A DNA stretch of 64,000 nt from Vibrio gazogenes (GCF_023920225.1 NZ_CP092587.1:3127709-3191708), one strand, 5' to 3'. Shown: positions 42,529 to 54,600, counted from the first letter of the stretch. The notes: generated by a model from the sequence alone, not told the origin. Numbers and translations: made by a program.

Positions 42529-43674
42529 ATGGTGCCGTTTTTGACGATTCGATCTTTCACACTTTCGCGTTATTTAAAACCGCGTCATATTAGTATTTTA
42601 CTCCTTACCCTGTTATTCCACCTTGACAGTTATGCAGCATCGAAACAAGAGTTGCAGGGAGTTAAGAATGAAATATCTCGCCAGCAACAGTCGCTTGATT
42701 CTCAAACAAAACAGCTGGATAACTTACAAAACACGCTCAAGAGCCAAGAACTGGAGATAAGTTCATTAGAGAAACAAATCTCCCAGACCCAAAGTCAGCT
42801 CAATCGTTCAACTCACAACCTGTCCCAGTTAAAAGAACGCATCAAAGCACTGGCACAACAAAAAGAAGATCAGTCAGAACGATTAAAGCGGCTGCTACAT
42901 ACCTATTACATCACGCGACAATCGAATCATTTGTCCGGTCTCCTGAAAGATGATGCCGATGAAGATCGTATCAGCCAATATTATCAGCATCTAGCACAAG
43001 CACGTTCAGAGACAATTAATGAACTAGAGCAAACAAAGCAGCAGTTAGCTCAACATGAACGACAACTCACGCAAGAACAGGAACAGATCCAATCTCTCCT
43101 TTCCCAGCAGACCCAAAAGCGTAATCAGCTTCAGCAAACCCAGCGAAAGCGCAAAAATACAGTCAATAAAATCCGCTCTCAAATATCCGGTGATAAAAAT
43201 TACCTGGCAGAATTACAGCGCAATGAATCAAGGCTCAAAGCAGAAATTGCTAAAGCCGCGAAGCGCAGCCAAGTACCGATGGATGGTTTTGCCCGACAAA
43301 GAGGAAAACTCCCTTGGCCAATCAAAGGGAAATTATTACACCGTTTCGGCACACACCAAACAGGCCAGATTAAGTGGAAAGGGATTGTCATCAATGCTGC
43401 ATACGGGCAACCCGTCAAAGCAGTTTACTCCGGGAGTGTCGTTTTCTCTGATTATCTACGTGGGTATGGGCTCGTCGTCTTAATCGACCACGGTAAAGGC
43501 GATATGACATTGTATGGTTTCAACCAAACGCTACTCAAAAAAGAAGGCGATAAAGTGAGAGCCGGAGAAACCATCGCCCTAGCAGGCGATACGGGGGGCC
43601 AACCGGTTTCCTCACTCTACTTTGAAGTCCGTAGAAATAGTAAGGCTTCGAATCCACTCCGCTGGTTGCAATAG
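42529..43674 (+). CDS. envC: Murein hydrolase activator EnvC
   Basis: 381 residues. Signal peptide (ILLLTLLFHLDSYA), long coiled coil (about residues 40-250, Gln/Lys/Glu-rich heptads) and a C-terminal degenerate LytM domain (GIVINAAYGQPVKAVYSG, LVVLIDHGKG). Activates AmiA and AmiB at the septum; amiB lies in this window at 30616. The LytM domain lacks the full zinc site, as in other EnvC proteins. Confidence 0.93.
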   Translation: MVPFLTIRSFTLSRYLKPRHISILLLTLLFHLDSYAASKQELQGVKNEISRQQQSLDSQTKQLDNLQNTLKSQELEISSLEKQISQTQSQLNRSTHNLSQLKERIKALAQQKEDQSERLKRLLHTYYITRQSNHLSGLLKDDADEDRISQYYQHLAQARSETINELEQTKQQLAQHERQLTQEQEQIQSLLSQQTQKRNQLQQTQRKRKNTVNKIRSQISGDKNYLAELQRNESRLKAEIAKAAKRSQVPMDGFARQRGKLPWPIKGKLLHRFGTHQTGQIKWKGIVINAAYGQPVKAVYSGSVVFSDYLRGYGLVVLIDHGKGDMTLYGFNQTLLKKEGDKVRAGETIALAGDTGGQPVSSLYFEVRRNSKASNPLRWLQ

Positions 43675-43697
43675 AACACGTTTGCCACACAATAAAA

Positions 43698-43735
43698 AAT
43701 CCCCGGCACTGACTTTTGCACCAATGCTGGGGATT
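43698..43735 (-). terminator. Terminator between envC and the TetR gene
   Basis: AATCCCCGGCA (43698-43708) and TGCTGGGGATT (43725-43735), one mismatch, 16-base loop. The T-run is on the minus strand (TTTTTTATT), so it mainly ends the TetR gene. Confidence 0.75.
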
Positions 43736-43754
43736 CTAAACTATCAGATGATAT

Positions 43755-44402
43755 TTATTCAGGATGCATCGCTCTGACGCCTTCTTCTAGTATCTGCAAC
43801 TGTTCTGCACCACCGATTGTCGCTCTCGGCTTAACGACAGCAATCACATGTAACATGCCTTGATGAATGACTTCTTCAGTCACCTGAGCTTTTTGTGACA
43901 TCGCGGCACGATAACTCAACCAATTCGCTGTAATCATATGGAGCGTCGTGACAAAAGATTCCATCTCAGACTCCGGTATCTCAATCAACTCGATCTCGAT
44001 GAACCGACTGACAATACTCACCAAATTATGTCTTAGTTTTTCCTGAACACGAATATAAGAACTATGTAATACCTCATCTCTTTGGAGAATTTCCGGTAAA
44101 TTCGCGTAAAAAAAACGGTATTTCCACATCAGTGTGAAAATGGAATCTAAATAATGTTTCAGAAGCGACAGACTCTCTTTATGCCCATGAGGCGGCGCAA
44201 AGCGTTCGAGCAATTCACTGGAGTAAAGCTCAAAAATTGCTCTGATAATCTCTTGCTTATTCCGAAAATGATAATATAAATTCCCTGGGCTGATTTGGAT
44301 ATGAGCGGAAATATGGTTTGTTGTAACCGTACGTTCCCCCCGTTCGTTAAAAAGCTCCAGCGCTGCAAAAATAATTCGATCTTTCGTTTTCATATCAGGC
44401 AT
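43755..44402 (-). CDS. TetR/AcrR-family transcriptional regulator
   Basis: 215 residues. N-terminal helix-turn-helix (ERTVTTNHISAHIQISPGNLYYHFRNKQEI) split over the usual TetR helices; alpha-helical ligand-binding C-terminal part. Ligand and targets unknown. It is not SlmA: the surrounding gene order and C-terminal sequence differ. ATG 44393 is an alternative start. 66 bp downstream of hemE on the same strand. Confidence 0.85.
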   Translation of the reverse strand: MPDMKTKDRIIFAALELFNERGERTVTTNHISAHIQISPGNLYYHFRNKQEIIRAIFELYSSELLERFAPPHGHKESLSLLKHYLDSIFTLMWKYRFFYANLPEILQRDEVLHSSYIRVQEKLRHNLVSIVSRFIEIELIEIPESEMESFVTTLHMITANWLSYRAAMSQKAQVTEEVIHQGMLHVIAVVKPRATIGGAEQLQILEEGVRAMHPE

Positions 44403-44468
44403 TATCTGACCAAGTTCTACACGTTTTTATCATGGTCTCAAAAGAAGCAGACCCATAATGAGTTGAGA

Positions 44469-45533
44469 CTATTTGTGGTAAGGGGCTGACAACTCATGAA
44501 CGGCATTCACAAAAACATCAACATTGTCAGGCGGCACATCTAAGTGAATACCATGCCCCAAATTGAAGACATGTCCACTTCCCTCACCAAATCCTGCCAG
44601 TATTTGTGCAACTTCATCACGAATTTGCGGTGCTGGCGCATACAACATTGAAGGATCCATATTGCCCTGTAAAGCAACTTGCCCACCGACACGGGCTTTT
44701 GCATCTTCAATATTGATTGTCCAATCAAGTCCAATCGCATCACAACCAGTTGCAGCAATCTGTTCCAACCACATGCCACCATTTTTGGTGAACAGCGTGA
44801 CCGGTACTTTATAACCATCATGTTCTTTGATCAAACCATCGACAATTTTATGCATATATTGAAGCGAAAAATCACGATAATCCCGTGGCGTCAGTACGCC
44901 TCCCCACGTATCAAACACCATCACTGACTGAGCACCTGCTTTAATTTGGGCGTTCAGATATAAAATAACGCTGTCAGCAAGTTTATCGAGTAGCGCATGT
45001 AACGTCTCTGGCTCTGCGTACATCATCTTCTTAATTTTGGTAAACGCCTTCGAACTACCGCCTTCTACCATATAAGTCGCGAGGGTCCACGGGCTACCGG
45101 AGAAGCCGATTAACGGAACTGAGCCTTGTAAATCATGGCGAATTTGTCGCACAGCATTCATTACATACTGTAATTCACTCTCTGGATCAGGAATGCCGAT
45201 TTTATTCACGTCAGCCCGAGATTGGATTGGATGGGTAAATTTGGGACCTTCTCCCGCTTCAAAATAGAGCCCGAGTCCCATTGCATCAGGAATTGTCAAA
45301 ATATCAGAAAACAGAATCGCGGCATCAAGAGGAAAGCGACGTAGCGGTTGCAACGTGACTTCTGAAGCCAATTCAGGATTTTTACATAAAGTCATAAAAT
45401 CCCCGGCCTGAGCTCTCACTTCACGGTACTCCGGGAGATAACGCCCTGCCTGGCGCATCATCCATATCGGCGTTCTATCAACAGATTGCTTCAACAGCGC
45501 ACGCAGATAACGATCATTCTTTAATTCAGTCAT
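44469..45533 (-). CDS. hemE: Uroporphyrinogen decarboxylase
   Basis: 354 residues; converts uroporphyrinogen III to coproporphyrinogen III in haem synthesis. Motifs: [18 protein letters not shown] (N-terminal signature), [25 protein letters not shown] and the C-terminal FNLGHGI. No cofactor is needed. The 240-bp upstream region contains the candidate sRNA on the opposite strand. Confidence 0.97.
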   Translation of the reverse strand: MTELKNDRYLRALLKQSVDRTPIWMMRQAGRYLPEYREVRAQAGDFMTLCKNPELASEVTLQPLRRFPLDAAILFSDILTIPDAMGLGLYFEAGEGPKFTHPIQSRADVNKIGIPDPESELQYVMNAVRQIRHDLQGSVPLIGFSGSPWTLATYMVEGGSSKAFTKIKKMMYAEPETLHALLDKLADSVILYLNAQIKAGAQSVMVFDTWGGVLTPRDYRDFSLQYMHKIVDGLIKEHDGYKVPVTLFTKNGGMWLEQIAATGCDAIGLDWTINIEDAKARVGGQVALQGNMDPSMLYAPAPQIRDEVAQILAGFGEGSGHVFNLGHGIHLDVPPDNVDVFVNAVHELSAPYHK

Positions 45534-45637
45534 TTTTTATCTTCCAAATCAGGGCTTTTATCACTGCTTATATCAGTGCAATTTTTTAATTCTTTGCAAG
45601 CGAGATCATGTTCCAGACGAAAAGAAAATCAGATTGT

Positions 45638-45666
45638 TTGCAACAACTCAGCTTAAGTGTTAAAAA
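45638..45666 (+). promoter_or_regulatory. Candidate promoter of the orphan plus-strand RNA
   Basis: -35 TTGCAA (45638-45643), 17-bp spacer, -10 TAAAAA (45661-45666). The expected start is near 45673, at the edge of the Fur box. Confidence 0.4.
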
Positions 45667-45673
45667 TTTGTTC

Positions 45674-45692
45674 AATAATGAAAATTATTAAT
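45674..45692. promoter_or_regulatory. Fur box overlapping the start of the orphan RNA
   Basis: AATAATGAAAATTATTAAT matches 14 of 19 positions of the Fur consensus, including seven in a row (positions 2-8). Confidence 0.45.
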
Positions 45693-45746
45693 AATAATAA
45701 ACAGAGTACTTGCTACTCAACATCTCATAACGACATCTTACTTACC

Positions 45747-45772
45747 CCTCCGTTTATGCGGAGGTTTTTTTT
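45747..45772 (+). terminator. Strong plus-strand terminator without a plus-strand gene
   Basis: CCTCCG (45747-45752) / CGGAGG (45759-45764), 6-base loop, followed by eight Ts. The minus strand has no T-run, so it does not serve nudC. Confidence 0.85.
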
Positions 45773-45773
45773 A

Positions 45774-46562
45774 TCATAGTGACAAAACACTGCCCGTACG
45801 AATATCCGCTAACGTCTGCTCTATCAATGCTCTGGCAATCGTCCCTTCCGGCGCAACCTCCGGCATATTTTGCGGAGAAAACCAGCTCGCATGACTGATT
45901 TCATGTTCATCGATCAAGATATCTCCTGATGCATAATCAGCTAGAAAAGCGACCATCATACTTGAAGGGAAAGCCCAGGGTTGACTACCGAAATATCGGA
46001 TATTCTTTACTTGGATACCCGTCTCTTCAAAAATTTCCCGAGCCACGGTCTGCTCCAATGTTTCTCCGGCCTCAACAAATCCGGCGATGACAGTATACAT
46101 CCCCCCCTGATGACGGGCATGTTGTGCCAAAAGAATTTCATTATCACGACGTACAGCAACAATAATACAAGGAAAGATACGGGGATAATGAATTGTCCGG
46201 CACTCATGGCACTGCATTGCTAGCTCGCGATGATGAAAATAATTCCGCCCGCCACATTGTGCGCAGAAACGCTGTGTCTGAGTCATATGACCATACTGGA
46301 CAGCCTTACTTGCAGCAAGGAACAGTGATTCAGAAACATTCAGCAATGTTCTCAGTGATGACATTGGCAGACGTTGGTCCAAATCTGCTTCATTCAACCA
46401 AAAAACTGGGTGTCCGTCACATTCTGCTATCTTGACTGCTTTATCTTCAGGAAGAGACCAATGCTCTGCCGTTCCAAAGGGGAGCATATGATTCACAGTC
46501 CAGAGTTCACTTCCGGAAACAACACACCAGTAAGCGTTTCTGACTTCACTATTTTCTAACAT
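45774..46562 (-). CDS. nudC: NAD-capped RNA hydrolase NudC
   Basis: 262 residues; removes NAD caps from RNA and hydrolyses NADH. Zinc ribbon with CAQCGG and CHEC pairs, then the Nudix box in [22 protein letters not shown] and the family [10 protein letters not shown] motif. Start ATG 46562 has AGGAG 6 nt upstream; a longer frame adds 25 unrelated residues. Divergent from rsd. Confidence 0.95.
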   Translation of the reverse strand: MLENSEVRNAYWCVVSGSELWTVNHMLPFGTAEHWSLPEDKAVKIAECDGHPVFWLNEADLDQRLPMSSLRTLLNVSESLFLAASKAVQYGHMTQTQRFCAQCGGRNYFHHRELAMQCHECRTIHYPRIFPCIIVAVRRDNEILLAQHARHQGGMYTVIAGFVEAGETLEQTVAREIFEETGIQVKNIRYFGSQPWAFPSSMMVAFLADYASGDILIDEHEISHASWFSPQNMPEVAPEGTIARALIEQTLADIRTGSVLSL

Positions 46563-46732
46563 GATCGCTCCTATATCCTTGCAGTCTGACGATTTTACTG
46601 GCAATCTAGTTTCATACCAGAGTGGGAAGTGTACCATGTTATAACCCTCTCGTATGAATAAGATATTGTGTCTCTAGACACAACTGCCAAAGCAGGATCT
46701 CCCTATGGGGAGCAGATCATGAGGGCATGACC

Positions 46733-47221
46733 ATGCTTAAAAAATTCAAGAGAATACAAGAGCAATGGGGAGGTTCCAGTGATGTCATTGATCAATGGTT
46801 AGACTCCCGACAAACTTTATTGGTTAAATATTGTAAACTTGCCTCATTGCAGCCCTGTACTTCCAAAGCGGCTCTCAGTGAACTCCCATCAGCCAATGAT
46901 ATTCATGAGTTTTGCCAAAAACTGGTCGATTACATTTCCACAGGGCACTTCAAGATCTACGATACAGTTAAAGCCAAATGGGAATCAACCGGATTTACTG
47001 CTACGGACGAGATCAACCAAACTTATTTTTCAATTGTTGAGACAACCGATCCCCTACTCAACTTTGCAGATAAATACCTGGATATCAGAGATGATGAACA
47101 CTTGGAAAGTTTTGACCGAGATTTATCTCACTTGGGGGAAACATTAGAGGCACGATTTGAACTTGAAGATGAACTGATACAAATGATTGCTGACAGTTTA
47201 TCTGTCCCTCCTGGTGCATAA
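46733..47221 (+). CDS. rsd: Anti-sigma70 factor Rsd
   Basis: 162 residues, Rsd/AlgQ family; binds sigma70 domain 4 and helps the change to alternative sigma factors in stationary phase. Conserved: LVDYISTGHFKIYD, NFADKY and LSHLGETLEARFELEDELI. Start ATG 46733 has GAGGG 7 nt upstream; ATG 46727 is too close to it. Faces the rpoC end across a shared terminator. Confidence 0.92.
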   Translation: MLKKFKRIQEQWGGSSDVIDQWLDSRQTLLVKYCKLASLQPCTSKAALSELPSANDIHEFCQKLVDYISTGHFKIYDTVKAKWESTGFTATDEINQTYFSIVETTDPLLNFADKYLDIRDDEHLESFDRDLSHLGETLEARFELEDELIQMIADSLSVPPGA

Positions 47222-47281
47222 GTTCTCACTCAATTGTATTGTTCATCTCAAAGCACATGAAATGAGATCAGACGGATATAT

Positions 47282-47308
47282 AAAAAAGGCGCCCTACGGC
47301 GCCTTTTT
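47282..47308. terminator. Bidirectional terminator, rsd / rpoBC operon
   Basis: AAAAAGGCGCC (47283-47293) / GGCGCCTTTTT (47298-47308), loop CTAC; usable from both strands and placed between convergent genes. Confidence 0.92.
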
Positions 47309-47324
47309 ACATATTTAGCAATGA

Positions 47325-50300
47325 TTACTCATCAGACGAAAAACCAGCATTCAGCAATGCAGCCAAGTTGTCCGTTGCCTGTTCAGCGGATGGACCTTCT
47401 TTCTGCGAATCACGTCTTGCATGACGTTCTTGATGGTAGGCAAAACCAGTACCAGCAGGAATCAATCGACCAACGATAACGTTCTCTTTCAGGCCACGTA
47501 AGTCATCACGCTTACCAGAAACCGCAGCTTCTGTCAGTACGCGAGTCGTTTCCTGGAACGATGCAGCAGAGATGAATGATTCTGTTGCCAAAGATGCTTT
47601 AGTAATACCTAACAGTTCACGTTCGTAACGTGCAGGTTCTTTGCCTTCAGCAACCAATTGGCGGTTGGCAATTTTCACCTGAGAATATTCTACCTGCTCA
47701 CCTGCTAGGAACTCAGAGTCACCAGCAAAAGTAATGGTACACTTACGTAACATCTGACGAACAATCGTCTCAATGTGCTTATCATTAATCTTAACGCCTT
47801 GTAAGCGATAAACATCCTGAACTTCATTCGCAATGTACTGTGTAACCGCATGGATACCACGCAGACGCAAGATATCGTGCGGAGACTCTGGACCGTCGGC
47901 AATCACGTCACCACGCTCGACTTTCTCACCTTCAAACACGTTTAACTGACGATGCTTAGGAATCATTTCCTCATAAGTATCACCACCTTCACGCGAGATA
48001 ATCAAACGGCGCTTACCTTTCGTTTCTTTACCGAATGACACTGTACCAGTATGCTCAGCCAGAATCGCAGGTTCTTTCGGTTTACGTGCTTCAAACAGAT
48101 CCGCAACGCGAGGCAGACCACCGGTAATGTCCCGGTTACCGCCAGATTTCTGAGGAATACGAGCCAGCGTATCACCGACACCAACTTCCGCACCATCTTC
48201 CAAGTTCACAATTGCTTTACCCGGTAAGAAGTACTGTGCTGGCATATCGGTACCAGGAATCATCACATCACGGCCTTGCTCATCAACCAGCTTGATAGCA
48301 GGACGCATATCTTTACCGGCAGAAGGACGCGCCGCAGCTTCTGTTACTTCACTTGAAGACAGGCCGGTTAAGTCATCCATTTGACGAGAAACCGTCACGC
48401 CATCAATCATGTCAACATATTGAACACGACCTGATACTTCAGTAATGATTGGCAGGGTGTGCGCTTCCCAGTTCGCAACAACTTCACCAGTGTCAACTAA
48501 GTCACCGTCAGCTTTGCTCAACAAGGAACCATAAGGCAATTTGTGTTTCTCTTTCGTCCGACCGAACTCATCGATGATCGTCAGTTCAGTTGCACGAGAG
48601 GTAATGACAAGCTTACCGTTCTTATTGGTTACGAATTTCGCATTATTCAGTTTCACAGAACCTTTGTTCTTCGCCTGAATACTGTTCTCTGCCGCTGCTG
48701 TCGATGCTGCACCACCGATGTGGAACGTACGCATCGTTAACTGAGTACCCGGTTCACCGATAGATTGTGCTGCGATAACCCCAACAGATTCACCTTGGTT
48801 CACCAGATGACCACGCGCTAGATCACGACCATAACATTGAGCACAACAGCCGAAGTCAGCATCACAGGTTACAACGGAACGAACTCTCAATTGGTCAACT
48901 GAGTTTTCATCGATGATCTGACACCATTTCTCGTCGATCAATGTGTTACGAGGAATCAGAATTTCTTCAGTTCCAGGCTTGAGAATATCGTCTGCAACCA
49001 CACGACCCAAAGCAAGTTCAGTCAAAGCAACTTTAACATCACCACCTTCGATATGCGGCATCATTTCGACACCTTCGTGCGTACCACAGTCATGCTCAGT
49101 GACAACAACGTCTTGTGCAACGTCAACCAGACGACGAGTCAGATAACCTGAGTTCGCAGTTTTCAGTGCCGTATCCGCCAGACCCTTACGAGCACCGTGC
49201 GTTGAAATAAAGTACTGAAGAACGTTCAGGCCTTCTTTAAAGTTCGCTGTGATCGGTGTTTCGATGATCGAACCATCCGGACGAGCCATCAGACCACGCA
49301 TACCGGCCAACTGACGAATCTGAGCTGCAGAACCCCGAGCACCGGAGTCAGCCATCATGTAAATACTATTGAATGACTCTTGCTTCTCTTCATCACCCTG
49401 ACGGTTGATAACAATTTCAGAAGACAGGTTTTCCATCATGGCTTTAGCAACACGATCATTGGTTGAAGCCCAGATATCAATTACCTTGTTATAACGTTCA
49501 CCTGCAGTCACAAGACCAGATTGGAATTGCTCCTGAATTTCGCGAACTTCTTCTTCTGCTTCAGAGATCTCCGTATATTTCGCTGGCGGTACAACCATAT
49601 CGTCGATACCGACAGAAACGCCAGACAATGCTGCATAAGCAAAACCTGTATACATGATCTGGTCAGCGAAGATAACAGTGTCTTTCAAACCCAGTTTACG
49701 ATAAGCCTCGTTTAACAGATTAGAAATCTGCTTCTTACCCAGCTTTTGGTTGACCAGGCTATACGGCAGACCTCTCGGCACGATTTGCCACAACATTGCA
49801 CGACCGACGGTTGTATCAACCATTTTCGTTTCTGTTGTTTCACGGCCATCTTCATCACGAATGGTTTCAGTGATGCGGACTTTCACACGTGCATGGAGTG
49901 AAGCAGACTTAGTACGATATGCTTTCTCTGCTTCCTCAGGACCAGCAAGGTACATTCCCTCGCCCGGTGCATTAATCTTTTCACGTGTCATATAGTAGAG
50001 ACCCAAAACAACGTCCTGTGACGGTACGATGATTGGATCACCAGATGCTGGCGACAGAATATTGTTGGTTGACATCATCAGCGTACGCGCTTCAAGCTGT
50101 GCTTCGAGTGTCAACGGTACGTGAACCGCCATTTGGTCACCATCGAAGTCCGCGTTATAAGCCGCACACACAAGTGGGTGTAGCTGAATCGCTTTACCTT
50201 CGATCAAAACAGGTTCAAAAGCCTGAATCCCCAAACGGTGCAGTGTTGGCGCACGGTTCAGCAGCACAGGGTGTTCACGAATGACTTCATCCAGAATATC

Positions 50301-51527
50301 CCATACGACCGGCTCTTCACGCTCAACCATTTTCTTCGCAGCTTTGATCGTTGTCGCCAGACCACGAGTTTCTAACTTGCTGTAGATAAATGGTTTAAAC
50401 AGTTCCAAAGCCATTTTCTTTGGCAGACCACACTGATGTAAACGCAGGTATGGACCTACGGTGATAACAGAACGACCGGAGTAGTCAACACGTTTACCCA
50501 GCAGGTTTTGACGGAAACGACCTTGTTTACCTTTGATCATATCCGCAAGTGATTTCAGTGGGCGCTTGTTCGAGCCAGTAATCGCACGTCCACGACGTCC
50601 GTTATCCAACAATGCATCAACTGATTCCTGTAGCATCCGTTTTTCGTTACGGACAATAATATCCGGAGCAGCAAGCTCAAGCAGACGCTTCAAACGGTTG
50701 TTACGGTTAATCACACGACGATATAAATCATTCAGATCAGAGGTCGCAAAACGACCGCCATCCAAAGGCACCAAAGGACGCAAATCCGGTGGCAAAACAG
50801 GAAGCACGGTTAGAATCATCCACTCAGGGTTGTTTCCTGAAGCAAGAAAGGCTTCAACCAGCTTCAAACGCTTCGTCACTTTTTTACGCTTTGTTTCAGA
50901 GTTTGTTGTATTTAACTCTTCACGCATGACTTCAGTTTCATGGTGCATATCCATTGAACCCAACAGGTCCTTAATGGCTTCTGCGCCCATTTTCGCTGTA
51001 AATTCGTCGCCCCATTCTTCCAGACGATCCAGATATTCTTCTTCAGTCAGCAGTTGACCTTTTTCCAGATCGGTCATCCCTGGTTCGGTAACGACATACA
51101 TTTCGAAATAAAGCACACGCTCAATATCACGTAGCGGCATATCCATTAACAGGCCGATACGAGACGGAAGCGATTTCAGAAACCAGATGTGAGCAACTGG
51201 AGACGCCAGCTCAATGTGTCCCATACGGTCACGGCGAACTTTAGTCTGAGTGACTTCAACGCCACATTTTTCACAAATCACACCACGGTGTTTCAAACGC
51301 TTGTACTTTCCGCAAAGACACTCATAGTCTTTTACCGGACCAAAAATACGCGCACAAAACAAACCGTCACGCTCCGGTTTGAACGTCCGGTAGTTGATAG
51401 TTTCAGGTTTTTTCACTTCACCAAATGACCATGAACGGATCATATCAGGTGAAGAAAGGCCGATTTTGATTGCATCAAATTCTTCGGTCTTGTGCTGTGC
51501 TTTCAGAAAGTTTAATAAGTCTTTCAC
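47325..51527 (-). CDS. rpoC: RNA polymerase beta' subunit
   Basis: 1400 residues. N-terminal zinc finger ([19 protein letters not shown] split over two CxC pairs), catalytic magnesium site NADFDGDQM, bridge-helix region with [13 protein letters not shown], second zinc site [14 protein letters not shown]-terminal end [10 protein letters not shown]. The start is GTG 51527 ([11 protein letters not shown]) behind AGGAG; a frame to 51575 adds 16 residues not found in the family. Confidence 0.98.
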   Translation of the reverse strand: MKDLLNFLKAQHKTEEFDAIKIGLSSPDMIRSWSFGEVKKPETINYRTFKPERDGLFCARIFGPVKDYECLCGKYKRLKHRGVICEKCGVEVTQTKVRRDRMGHIELASPVAHIWFLKSLPSRIGLLMDMPLRDIERVLYFEMYVVTEPGMTDLEKGQLLTEEEYLDRLEEWGDEFTAKMGAEAIKDLLGSMDMHHETEVMREELNTTNSETKRKKVTKRLKLVEAFLASGNNPEWMILTVLPVLPPDLRPLVPLDGGRFATSDLNDLYRRVINRNNRLKRLLELAAPDIIVRNEKRMLQESVDALLDNGRRGRAITGSNKRPLKSLADMIKGKQGRFRQNLLGKRVDYSGRSVITVGPYLRLHQCGLPKKMALELFKPFIYSKLETRGLATTIKAAKKMVEREEPVVWDILDEVIREHPVLLNRAPTLHRLGIQAFEPVLIEGKAIQLHPLVCAAYNADFDGDQMAVHVPLTLEAQLEARTLMMSTNNILSPASGDPIIVPSQDVVLGLYYMTREKINAPGEGMYLAGPEEAEKAYRTKSASLHARVKVRITETIRDEDGRETTETKMVDTTVGRAMLWQIVPRGLPYSLVNQKLGKKQISNLLNEAYRKLGLKDTVIFADQIMYTGFAYAALSGVSVGIDDMVVPPAKYTEISEAEEEVREIQEQFQSGLVTAGERYNKVIDIWASTNDRVAKAMMENLSSEIVINRQGDEEKQESFNSIYMMADSGARGSAAQIRQLAGMRGLMARPDGSIIETPITANFKEGLNVLQYFISTHGARKGLADTALKTANSGYLTRRLVDVAQDVVVTEHDCGTHEGVEMMPHIEGGDVKVALTELALGRVVADDILKPGTEEILIPRNTLIDEKWCQIIDENSVDQLRVRSVVTCDADFGCCAQCYGRDLARGHLVNQGESVGVIAAQSIGEPGTQLTMRTFHIGGAASTAAAENSIQAKNKGSVKLNNAKFVTNKNGKLVITSRATELTIIDEFGRTKEKHKLPYGSLLSKADGDLVDTGEVVANWEAHTLPIITEVSGRVQYVDMIDGVTVSRQMDDLTGLSSSEVTEAAARPSAGKDMRPAIKLVDEQGRDVMIPGTDMPAQYFLPGKAIVNLEDGAEVGVGDTLARIPQKSGGNRDITGGLPRVADLFEARKPKEPAILAEHTGTVSFGKETKGKRRLIISREGGDTYEEMIPKHRQLNVFEGEKVERGDVIADGPESPHDILRLRGIHAVTQYIANEVQDVYRLQGVKINDKHIETIVRQMLRKCTITFAGDSEFLAGEQVEYSQVKIANRQLVAEGKEPARYERELLGITKASLATESFISAASFQETTRVLTEAAVSGKRDDLRGLKENVIVGRLIPAGTGFAYHQERHARRDSQKEGPSAEQATDNLAALLNAGFSSDE

Positions 51528-51550
51528 AATCAGCTCCTGTAAGGAGTTAA

Positions 51551-51570
51551 AAGGCGCGAGGTCGCGCCTT
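51551..51570 (-). promoter_or_regulatory. Terminator-like hairpin in the rpoB-rpoC spacer
   Basis: AAGGCGCGA (51551-51559) / TCGCGCCTT (51562-51570), followed on the minus strand by further Ts (CCTTTTAACTCC). Either a processing site or a leaky attenuator inside the operon. Confidence 0.5.
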
Positions 51571-51608
51571 TCCACCAGATAACCCTATTCTATAACTCAA
51601 GAATAGGA

Positions 51609-54600
51609 TTACTCTTCGTCTTCTAGCTCAATGTTGATACCCAGTGAGCGAATCTCTTTCAACAACACGTTGAACGATTCAGGCATACCCGGTTCCATGC
51701 TGTGATTGCCGTCTACGATGTTTTTATACATCTTCGTACGACCATTCACGTCATCCGATTTCACCGTCAGCATTTCTTGAAGTGTATAAGCAGCACCATA
51801 AGCTTCAAGTGCCCACACTTCCATCTCACCGAATCGCTGGCCACCGAACTGAGCTTTACCACCAAGTGGTTGCTGAGTTACAAGGCTATAAGATCCCGTA
51901 GAACGAGCATGCATCTTATCGTCAACCAAGTGGTTCAGTTTCAGCATATACATGTAGCCAACAGTAACCGGACGCTCAAAAGCATCACCGGTACGGCCAT
52001 CAAACAATGTCAACTGACCGGATTCAGGCAGATCTGCTAATTTCAGCAGTTGCTTGATTTCAGGCTCTGTTGCACCGTCGAATACAGGCGTAGCGACTGG
52101 AAGACCGTTGCGTAAGTTATTCGCTAGCGTACGAATATCTTCATCTGAAAGGGCAGAAATATCCACTTTCTGACGAATGTCATTACCCAACGAATAAACT
52201 TCCTGCAAGAATTCACGTAGTTTCGCAATTTCTTGCTGCTCTTTAACCATCTGGTTGACTTTGTCACCAATCCCCTTCGCAGCTGCACCTAAGTGAACTT
52301 CAAGGATCTGACCGATGTTCATCCGTGATGGTACACCCAGTGGGTTAAGTACGATATCAACAGGACGACCGTTTTCGTCATATGGCATATCTTCTACAGG
52401 GTTAATCTTGGAGATAACACCTTTGTTACCATGACGACCGGCCATTTTATCACCCGGCTGGATACGACGTTTGACAGCTAAATAAACTTTGACGATTTTC
52501 AGAACACCTGGGGCAAGGTCATCACCTTGAGTGATCTTACGGCGCTTCGCTTCAAATTTCTTATCGAAATCGGCTTTCAGTTCATCCCATTGCTCAGCAA
52601 GCTGCTCAAGTTGTGACTGAAGCTCATCATCTTCCAGCGTTTGTTCTAGCCATTTCTTGCGTTCAATCGAATGAAGTTTCGCTTCAGAATAACCGCCAGA
52701 CAGCAGTACCGCTTTCACACGAGCAAGCAAACCACCTTCCAGAATTTGGAACTCTTCTGTCAGGTCTTTTTTCGCTTCTTTTAACTGCATCTGTTCGATT
52801 TCAAGTGCACGTTTATCTTTCTCGACGCCATCACGCGTGAAGACTTGAACATCGATAATCGTTCCTGAAACTGAATTTGGTACGCGCAGTGAGGTATCTT
52901 TAACGTCTGAAGCTTTCTCACCAAAGATCGCTCGGAGTAGTTTTTCTTCCGGTGTCAGTTGTGTTTCGCCTTTTGGCGTTACTTTACCAACCAGAATGTC
53001 GCCACCTTTAACTTCAGCACCAATGTAGACAATTCCAGACTCATCCAATTTGGACAGAGCGGCTTCACCAACATTTGGAATATCCGCAGTGATCTCTTCA
53101 GCACCTAGCTTGGTATCACGAGCAACACAAGAAAGCTCCTGAATGTGAATGGTGGTAAACCGATCTTCCTGAACAACACGCTCAGAAACAAGGATCGAGT
53201 CCTCGAAGTTATAACCATTCCAAGGCATGAATGCGATACGCATGTTCTGCCCAAGCGCAAGTTCACCTAAATCTGTTGAAGGACCATCAGCAAGCACATC
53301 ACCACGCGCAACGGGTTCACCAGGCATCACGCAAGGACGCTGGTTAATACATGTGTTTTGGTTAGAACGCGTGTATTTGGTGAGGTTATAGATATCAATC
53401 CCTGCTTCACCCGGAATCAACTCATCTTCATTGACTTTGATAACAATGCGAGAAGCATCTACAGACTGAACATGACCACCACGTTTAGCAACCGCAGTTA
53501 CACCCGAGTCGACAGCAACATTACGTTCAATACCGGTACCGACCAACGGCTTATCAGCACGAAGGGTTGGTACAGCCTGACGTTGCATGTTCGCCCCCAT
53601 CAAGGCACGGTTCGCATCATCGTGCTCAAGGAATGGGATTAACGATGCTGCAATTGATACAACTTGGTTTGTCGCAACGTCCATATAGTTGACGTGTTCA
53701 CGAGGGTGCAGACCTGATTCACCTTTCTGACGAGCAGTGATCAATTCATCGGCAAAAGTCCCTTCGTCAGTCAGTTTAGCGTTTGCCTGAGCAATAACGA
53801 ACTGGCCTTCTTCGATCGCAGATAAGTATTCCACGTCATCTGTAACAATCCCATCAACAACACGACGGTATGGTGTTTCAAGGAAACCATATTCATTACA
53901 ACGTGCAAATGCAGACAAAGAGTTGATCAGACCGATGTTTGGTCCTTCAGGTGTTTCAATCGGACATAAACGTCCATAGTGAGTCACGTGAACGTCACGG
54001 ACCTCAAAACCTGCACGCTCACGCGTCAGACCACCAGGACCTAAAGCAGAAATACGACGCTTATGCGTTACTTCTGACAGTGGGTTGTTCTGGTCCATAA
54101 ACTGAGATAGCTGAGAAGAACCGAAGAACTCTTTCACTGCTGCCGAAATTGGCTTGGCATTGATCAGATCTTGTGGCATCACGTTGTCCAGATCACCCAG
54201 ACTTAAACGTTCTTTTACCGCACGCTCAACACGAACAAGACCAACACGGAATTGGTTTTCAGCCATTTCACCGACGCTACGAATACGACGGTTACCCAAG
54301 TGGTCTATATCATCAACTTCACCGATACCATTACGGATCGCGATCAGTTTTCTCATTACCTCGATGATATCGAATTCATCAAGTGTCCCGAGATTTTCAG
54401 CATCATTCCGCTCAATAGAACTATTGAACTTCATCCGTCCAACGGTTGAAAGATCATAACGATCTTCAGAGAAGAACAGACTGTCAAACAGTGTTTCTGC
54501 AGCTTCTTTTGTTGGTGGCTCACCAGGGCGCATCATTCGATAGATTTCAACCAGTGCTGAAATACGATCAGTCGTGCTGTCGATACGCAATGTATCTGAC

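Larger units (their letters stand above)
45673..45772 (+). ncRNA. Candidate iron-regulated small RNA, about 100 nt
   Basis: Defined by a promoter-like pair, a Fur box at the predicted start and a strong plus-strand terminator, all inside a gap between two minus-strand genes. The core recognised in RyhB (CACGACATTGCTCACATTGC) is not found; only CGACAT is shared. A 33-codon frame starts at ATG 45678 and runs through the terminator, which makes translation unlikely but not excluded. The hfq gene is in the same window. The existence of the RNA is inference. Confidence 0.4.
45534..45773. other. hemE / nudC intergenic region with an orphan plus-strand unit
   Basis: 240 bp between two minus-strand genes. 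It contains a plus-strand promoter-like pair, a Fur box and a plus-strand terminator with no annotated plus-strand gene between them; see the separate ncRNA entry. The hemE promoter should also be here but was not resolved. Confidence 0.6.

Noticed and set aside
45673..45772. Naming the candidate RNA RyhB
   Set aside because: The conserved RyhB core is not present; only a six-base overlap was found.
45678..45779. Amino-acid attenuator leader peptide
   Set aside because: No plus-strand biosynthetic gene follows; nudC is on the minus strand.
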